64,000 nt of DNA from Polytrichum commune (Eukaryota; Streptophyta; Polytrichopsida; Polytrichales; Polytrichaceae): assembly GCA_950295325.1 (NCBI GenBank), contig OX485803.1, forward strand, positions 40,441,554 to 40,505,553. The letters are read 5' to 3'. Numbering within the stretch: the stretch's first letter is position 1; the number at the start of each line of letters is the position of its first letter. Made by a program: the position numbers and the translations under genes. The notes beneath the pieces were generated by a model. That model had not been told where the DNA came from. It did no database searches and saw only the letters and a program-made list of their open reading frames with translations. Positions 57,700 through 64,000 of the stretch are shown here, one piece after another.

Positions 57700-58760
57700 T
57701 CAGAAAAACGCCACAGAACACCCCGCTTCCGTCTATCTCTCTCTCTCTCACACAAAACAACCACGCGATAATAATAATAATAATAATAATACTAATCCCT
57801 TCTCAAACTCCGCTCCGCAACACTCCTTTTCCCAAGCGTAATCTAAGATTTTGAGTTTACACGCAAGCCCTTGTCTCTCTCTATCTAACCTACAACAGAG
57901 CTATTTTTCCTCAACTCCTGTAAGTATTTGGTCCACAAACTCTTACACCTTTAGAATCCTCTCTATAGCTCACAGGAGCACGAGACCAAAGCGAAATTCC
58001 AACGGCAGGATAACAAAATAAACAAATTAAACTCGATTCGAGAGTCCTCCAAACTGAATGCAACTCTTCCGAGATTAATCTCCAATGAAACTAAACCCCG
58101 CCTGCAACCAAATCTTCCGTCGCTACGATTCGACTACCTACCTAAGCCCAAAAAAATCGAAAATGAATTAAGGAATTCAAAATTTCAAAATTTCAAAAAA
58201 ATCAGAGAAAATAAAAAAACACTCCAATCTACGGAATCGATCCTACTCCTACTACAGGAGGGGGAGTTCTACGGGTAGCGTCATGTGATGAGCATGGCGC
58301 TGTTGTGTTGTTGTTGTTGTTGGAAAGCAGAGGGCGGAGAGGCGTGGAGCTCTTATGGAGCAGTGAAGTGAGTAAGAGTAAGTTGAGCAGAGTGGCCTAC
58401 CATAACGCTTCCTTGTTGGAGATGGTGGTGGTGGTCCCGAAGAGGAAAGCGGAAGGGCCGTGACCGGCTGGGCCTGTGAGCCCGCCTGTCCGTTGGCGGA
58501 TCTGCCAAACCCTAATCAGTCAGATCACCCACGCTTGGCATGGCCACCAGCGATGCGTCCTTCTTCCTTCCCTCTCTTCTCTCTCTCTCCTTGAATCTCT
58601 CCCCGTGTTTTCTCTCTCTCTCTCTCTCTCTTTGTCGCTGTTTTTCCCACTGCGACTGCCGGAGCGCTCTGTCGCTCTTTGCTTCCCTCCGGAATTAGTA
58701 ATAGTGACGACCTCTTAGTGACAATTGTAGTGACAGTAAGTGGTGACTTACCATTCTTAA
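57700..58760 (-). promoter_or_regulatory. Upstream region of the HIT4-like gene
   Basis: GC-richer than the sequence to its right. It contains CT/GA microsatellites (57735-57748 and 58610-58632) and an (AAT)n run at 57766-57791. It probably holds the promoter and 5' UTR. Pyrimidine tracts of this kind are frequent near plant start sites. No second gene on the plus strand is supported. Confidence 0.4.
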
Positions 58761-61132
58761 GGCCCATCCTCATATGGCTTCACCAAATAACCAAGGTCTT
58801 TTCTAAAAACCAAGTTAAAGCTCTCCCGGTTATATAGCCAAGGCGCCCGGCCATCCCCATGCACCTAAATGAATTTGCTTTGGAGATTTTCAAGTAGCTT
58901 TCACACATGTTCATTGTTTTTATATACTAAGCAATGACATTTCAAATAGATTTCGTCCTGTCCCCAAATGCCTTACCACTCATTTATCTTACTGTCGGAT
59001 CTGTTACGAAGCTCCTCGTGCCCTCATAGCTAAGACTAAAAGCAACCAATCACATGGGCGGGAGGCGACACTTTTAAAGGTCCTACATTGTTGCCTCGTG
59101 TCCAGATACCAATGGGAGGGTCGGTGCTTGAGGCTTAAAACCTCCGCTTTTAAACCATGCCACATCCTTTGCCAACTAGGTTTGGGATTAGATAGAGATG
59201 ATGGTGTGAAGGCCAAGTTCTTCGAATGAACTTTTAGGCTAAGCTAAAGTCATGTGGGAAAGGGGCCTTATCATCCCCACTCCACAAACTCCTTTATGCT
59301 TTTCCATTCTCAAAATAAGTAGTGTGTCTCACCATGCATTGGCCAGGTGCACACTATGGAATAGATTGTAGAGAGAAAAATATTGGGGAGGAGGGGGGGT
59401 TGTATGTTTTATGGAGTGGACATGGTGTCAAGTGGCTTGTGGCGAGGGGTACATAGTTGCCATCTCAATTTCGAAAATGTTGCTTTGCAACAACGGTGAA
59501 TGTAGATACATAAACTCCTTAGGGTTTAGGCCAGATTTGGGCGAACCAACCCACACACTTGTTTCCTCGTTGGATGCCTAAACCCTTGCCTCCAAGGAAC
59601 CAATGTACGGGTTGTTTTGCCCCAGCCGTTTAGGTCAGATCTCTTTGCGTCTTGGAAGACCCCGGTGGCTCTCTCGGAGTCCAACACACTAACTATAATG
59701 CCAATCATTATAATTATACCAGTGAGAGGGCTTTGTGGGAATTTGTAGTATAGGAAAAAAAATTAGACTTCTTGTAAATACTTATGCACAATAAAGATTT
59801 CTTTGTGTATTTGGAAATGATGTATCTTTTTGTGAACAAAGTTCTCTTTTTCTACATTTTTGTGCAACTAGTTGATATTCTAATAGAAATCCCAATACGA
59901 TTACATAAGTTTGTGTAAGCCTTGGGAGATTTGGTCGCACCAAGTGTTGTGGTGTGTTTACACAAAAGCATGTAGGCCATGGTTCTTGAGAATCTTTGAA
60001 TTCTCATTGGTTTAGAGGGTCACGGGCCTTAACTTTAGGTTTACATGAGAGCAATTTCGGACTACAGCCAATGGATGAACAAAACCTACATGAAATCCCA
60101 CTAGATAACATTGGTTGGGATTGCAAGAAAATTCATCAATACACTCGATGGTAGGCATGGCATAATGTGCAGCAAGTCCCACGGGCACAACTCATGATAA
60201 TTCATTGAACATACATATTATGATATGTTCACTTCAAAATGTGACTAATGAAGTTATTATAGAAGATTGCTTTTATGTAACTAATGTGCAATAAAAAGAC
60301 ATGACTATACGAATTCATACCCTCTAATATAAAGCTTGAATGATCAAAACTTGTTGAATTGCCTTATACAAACACGTGCCCACACCTTAAGGAATCTCCT
60401 CACACAAATAAAGGGAGAATAATTCTCACCGGATTCATCAAATTCTAGGGAATGTTTGTTGAGTAATGCCATAGGTGTAGTTAAATCCCACCTCGTGATT
60501 AACATTAAAGTGTCCATGCAATTTGAAACAATACACTCGACGAATAAATCAAAATTTATATGGTGCATGCATTTATGCAAGGTCGAAGTTATCGGCTTAA
60601 GTTGTTGGAATGAAACATGTAATTCTCCATGGCATACCGTAGCATCATAGTTGATTCATACAAAAATGATTTAAAAAAAACATGTAAAATATCATAAATT
60701 ATGAGTCCAATCAAACAAATAAGTAAAAAAATGTATTAGAAAAAAATGATTATTTGTTGGACCTTATCGGAGAAAAAAACAATTTTAATCATAGGGCAAA
60801 CAAACTTCCAAATTTTATTATTTTAAGCTAACGAACCTTATTTTTCAAAAAAATAAAATGTTTTGAGGTGCACGAACCAACTATGGTGTTATGGTAACGA
60901 ATAATTTGATGTTTTGGGTATAGTGACAATCACTTAGTTAGAGTGTTAAATTAGTGTGGACTATGGTATATTGGGAAGTCTCCCACTACTTTGAGATAGA
61001 TTGGGTTGCACACACATGGTCGGAAAAAAAAGATAATTGTTGTAGGAGCTTGTGGGTGGTCATCTTTGTAGTTCACCACCCTCGGTAGTTTCCAACACAC
61101 ACAATACAGGTGTTTTAAGTGTACCTAGTATC
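58761..61132. other. Intergenic, no gene seen
   Basis: About 2.4 kb without coding support. Composition turns AT-rich after 58.8 kb and stays so. Stretches of 'tttacat/ttaca' words near 60000-60060 look like worn PIF-type termini. Confidence 0.45.
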
Positions 61133-61279
61133 ACATAACATTGTTCAAATCCATAACAATGTTTTGTGGGACTGACAATATTCCTAGGCATTTGTCCACT
61201 TCAGTCTAAATGTGAAGAATATTCCTTGGAATAGTGTCAATCCCACGTAACATTGTTATGGATCTGAATAATGTTGTGC
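61133..61279. mobile_element. Foldback miniature element, second copy
   Basis: The left arm CATAACATTGTTCAAATCC with 'ataacaatgttttgtggga' is answered by the right arm 'tcccacgtaacattgttatg' and 'gatctgaataatgttgtg'. It is homologous to the element at 23068-23212 and to half of each 204-bp unit at 22345-23160. Confidence 0.75.
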
Positions 61280-63246
61280 AATCTTGTCTATATTGAAGGG
61301 TAGTTTACCATACTCAATTCACACGACAAGCATGGTCTCACAATCTACAACATGCTTCTTTTGGGATTCCTTATTACGTAATGATCATGGTATGTTGTTG
61401 CTTTTAAGAGGTTTTTTGGGAGTACTTTGTTGCCAACTTCTTTTTTGGAGAGTTGTCAAAAACAAGAAAACGGTAGAACCGTGAGGCTCTGTTTTTTATT
61501 ATGAAAGACTATAATTGTAGTTGTCCACTTTGCTCATGCCAATTCATGGCTATTCACTATACCAAACCTTTCTTGGATTTTGTGCACCTTCTTCTCAAAT
61601 GCATGTCAAGGATTGAAGCTACTCGTTTATCACCCAAAAATTTTAAAATAAATAATCAAGAACTACCGAAATAACTATAGTTTACTAGATTTCTTTCGAT
61701 GCATTTTAGGGAGCACTTATATATAAACTATAATTAACATCCGCATTAAATACAGTGGACCAAAAATAACAAGAACAAGTAACGTCCGAGTGTGAACACA
61801 AAGTGGTTAGGAAATTTGCTCTTGGAACGAAGAAGTTGATGCATAGTCTCTGTCCTACGGACAGAGCCAACAACAAAAGGCTTCATGTGAAGTGTTGTGT
61901 TCAATTTTTAATAACGGTTATGTTTGCATAGTAGATAGATCCATGTGTTCTAGGCTCCTTGCTATTGCAACATCCAATCTCATGGTCCCCGCATAATCAC
62001 ACAACACACTAATATACACCAATTACGATGAATTGAAGTTATCTTGGCCTATGACGAGGATAACACTATTTCATATACTTTACTAATTTACGTCATTCAA
62101 GGTAATCAAGTGTGGATGTTGTTGCATCCTATTTAGAGCTTTGGCATTAACCATGTGTTACCCCGAGTGTTGTTTCCTCAAAGTTGTATGGAATCGAGAG
62201 AAAGAAAACAAGAAGTCTTGGACAACGTGTTGTGTTATACGTGATCTACATGGTCTACGTGACACTTTATATGAGCCCTAAGCTAATAATGAAGTCATAA
62301 TTTATGGGATTCAATCAACTTAAACATCATTTTTGCATGCATGTAGAAAGTGGGAACGGGAAAAAAAAAGTGGCTTATAAGTAGATATATGCATTGGAAT
62401 TCGATCGATTTCCAACAGTGCAAAACTCCTCATCGATGTGTTCTTTTTTGGTGCTTTGTCACCAAACTTCATAACCAAATATAGACATTGCAATATTCCA
62501 TCATTTCATCCATTTGATCGCCATAAAACTACCAATAATCATAGAATTTGGATTGAAGTGCTATATTTTGGATGAATGCACTCACTTCTGGATGAATATT
62601 TGTATTATCTTCCACGTGCCGCAGTGATGATCATCTTGAAAATTTGGAAAATGAATTTAAAGAAAACAATAAACAATAAAAAAACAATGCTCCTTGTATT
62701 TCTTGTTACATATGTGTTTGCTTTCATTAGAATACTACGATTGGTCATTGGATTGACTTTTAGATGGACTTTTTGGTCAACTAGAAAAATTGCAAGGAAC
62801 CTTCATATAACACCCGGAAGCCTGTAATTAATGGATCTCTTGGGCCTAATGGGTGTTTTAAAAAAGGGTAAAACATCTCCATCCATGCATGCATTATACC
62901 TTATGCTAAATACCCCCCATTAAAGCCTTGGTTGAGTCAACTAAGTTTTACACAGTCCATGCATCAACACACAAGAGAATCTCCCTTTTGATTGTGAATG
63001 AGTTTGACTCTCGTGACAAAAACCCGTCACCATGCCTTCTATTAGTTTGGGTGCCATGTGGTTGACTAAAATGTATTTGCATGAAATCAAAGCTAGAATC
63101 TTATAACCAAATGGGCAAAGGGGCGTTGTTGCATAGAAGAGAGAGAGAGAAAGAGCACCTCTTATCCATCCAACAAAAACACCTTGCAACAATATATGTA
63201 GTTCAAAAGATATTTTTCAAAGTTTACCTACGTGATATTGGGCTTA
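61280..63246. other. Intergenic, no gene seen
   Basis: AT-rich and unassigned. The short ORFs at 61284-61484 and 62576-62827 have no recognisable motif and no splice context. Confidence 0.45.
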
Positions 63247-63943
63247 GGGCTGGTTCACATGGGTCCCAAGTCCCAACATAGAGGCAAAGTCCCGACTTTC
63301 GAGCCTCGAGGAACCATTAAGATATGGTTAATTATCATTCAAATCGGATCTTGATTATTTTATGCAACAATGTTCATGGGACTTGGGTTGAGAGCTGGGT
63401 CTGGCTTTTTGCCCGACCCAACTTGCAACACAAGTCCCAAGCCTCACCTCTGAAAAGTGTTGCTATGTAGGCATCCATGTGGGACTTGGGACTTGGGACT
63501 TGGGACCCCGTGTGGAGTGGTAAGTCCCAACTTCCATGCTCTCAACAGTTGAGGCCCTTGCCACTCGAGAGGTAGAGGAAGTTTCACAACTTCCTCCAAC
63601 ATGGCACCTTGCCCAAGAAAAAGTCTCCTTTTCCTCATTTTTCTCCTTATATTGTGGACTTCCGGGCACTAGTGCCCGGTAGTTGCGAACTACATTTATT
63701 GTGCCATGTCACTCTACTTTATTGTCAAGTAGATCCCGAAGCAAGATCCAAAGCAAAATCCGAAGCTAAAAAGTCATTGTTGCCACTCCCCATACTTCCT
63801 CTCATGTGGCAACCACTTGCTCATTTGAACCAATGCTATTCATCCAACTCACTACCATTCATGCAAGTTTCCTCTCGTGTGGCAAGGGCCTGAGATTACA
63901 CGGATTGACCTCAAGTGACTTGGGACCCTGTGTGAACTGGCCG
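63247..63943. mobile_element. PIF/Harbinger-like non-autonomous element
   Basis: The left end GGGCTGGTTCACATGGGTCC and the right end (reverse complement) CGGCCAGTTCACACAGGGTC are flanked by TTA on both sides. The interior repeats the words 'gggacttggg' and 'aagtccca' many times in both orientations, so it can fold on itself. The ORFs inside are artefacts of this. Confidence 0.75.
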
Positions 63944-64000
63944 TTATATTCAAAGCCCCCAACTAGTTTGGTGGAGCACGCTTGATATGAAACAACCACA

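Noticed and set aside
58476-58773. Ser/Leu-rich or Glu/Arg-rich proteins on both strands
   Set aside because: These are translations of the CT/GA microsatellite in the HIT4 upstream region.

Overview
This is nuclear DNA of a green plant or streptophyte alga. The genes are interrupted by many GT-AG introns, there are interstitial TTTAGGG repeats of the plant telomere type, and several protein families are plant-typical (NUP62, HIT4, a chloroplast M41-like protein). The left half is AT-rich, gene-poor and full of small transposons. The right half (about 37.5-58.5 kb) is a compact run of housekeeping-type genes. The sequence cannot fix the species. The mix of land-plant-type genes with a proteinase K-like subtilase and a Penelope-like retroelement suggests a charophyte alga or an early-diverging land plant (inference).

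Region 1 (1-27.7 kb). The short ORFs here are not genes. Eleven exons on the minus strand, each with matching splice phase, join into one long gene (27737 down to at least 6231). It encodes a secreted proteinase K-like subtilase with an intact Asp/His/Asn/Ser set, followed by a C-terminal extension of extracellular beta-sandwich type. Its introns carry four CACTA-type miniature elements, PIF/Harbinger-like miniature elements, a LINE tail, an LTR remnant and a 204-bp tandem array that copies one of its own 3' splice sites. Further non-autonomous elements lie beyond its 3' end.

Region 2 (29.5-37.0 kb). A young retroelement has two identical-looking direct repeats of about 1.1 kb (copies B and C) around two long ORFs, plus an older extra repeat (copy A) upstream. 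ORF1 is gag-like with an RGG-rich tail. ORF2 is a reverse transcriptase of the Penelope-like type (CxC motif, YIDD box) with no recognisable GIY-YIG endonuclease. The repeats begin and end in CT microsatellite. This is the best candidate for something undescribed.

Region 3 (38.3-44.5 kb, plus strand). A complete 11-exon nucleoporin NUP62 gene: an FG-repeat half followed by a coiled-coil Nsp1_C half, 767 residues.

Region 4 (46.2-48.5 kb, plus strand). A complete two-exon gene for a chloroplast M41-like (FtsH-peptidase-like) membrane protein. Its intron holds a near-full inverted copy of the start of exon 1, so the pre-mRNA can fold into a hairpin of about 350 bp.

Region 5 (50.9-57.7 kb, minus strand). 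A small hydrophilic LEA-like gene with G-box/ABRE sites upstream and a 79-bp minisatellite in its intron, then a complete 14-exon HEAT INTOLERANT 4 (HIT4)-like gene. The last 5 kb (58.8-64 kb) has no gene I can support; it holds miniature elements.

The genes show no operon-like link. The common theme is transposons and tandem duplications building up in introns without breaking reading frames.
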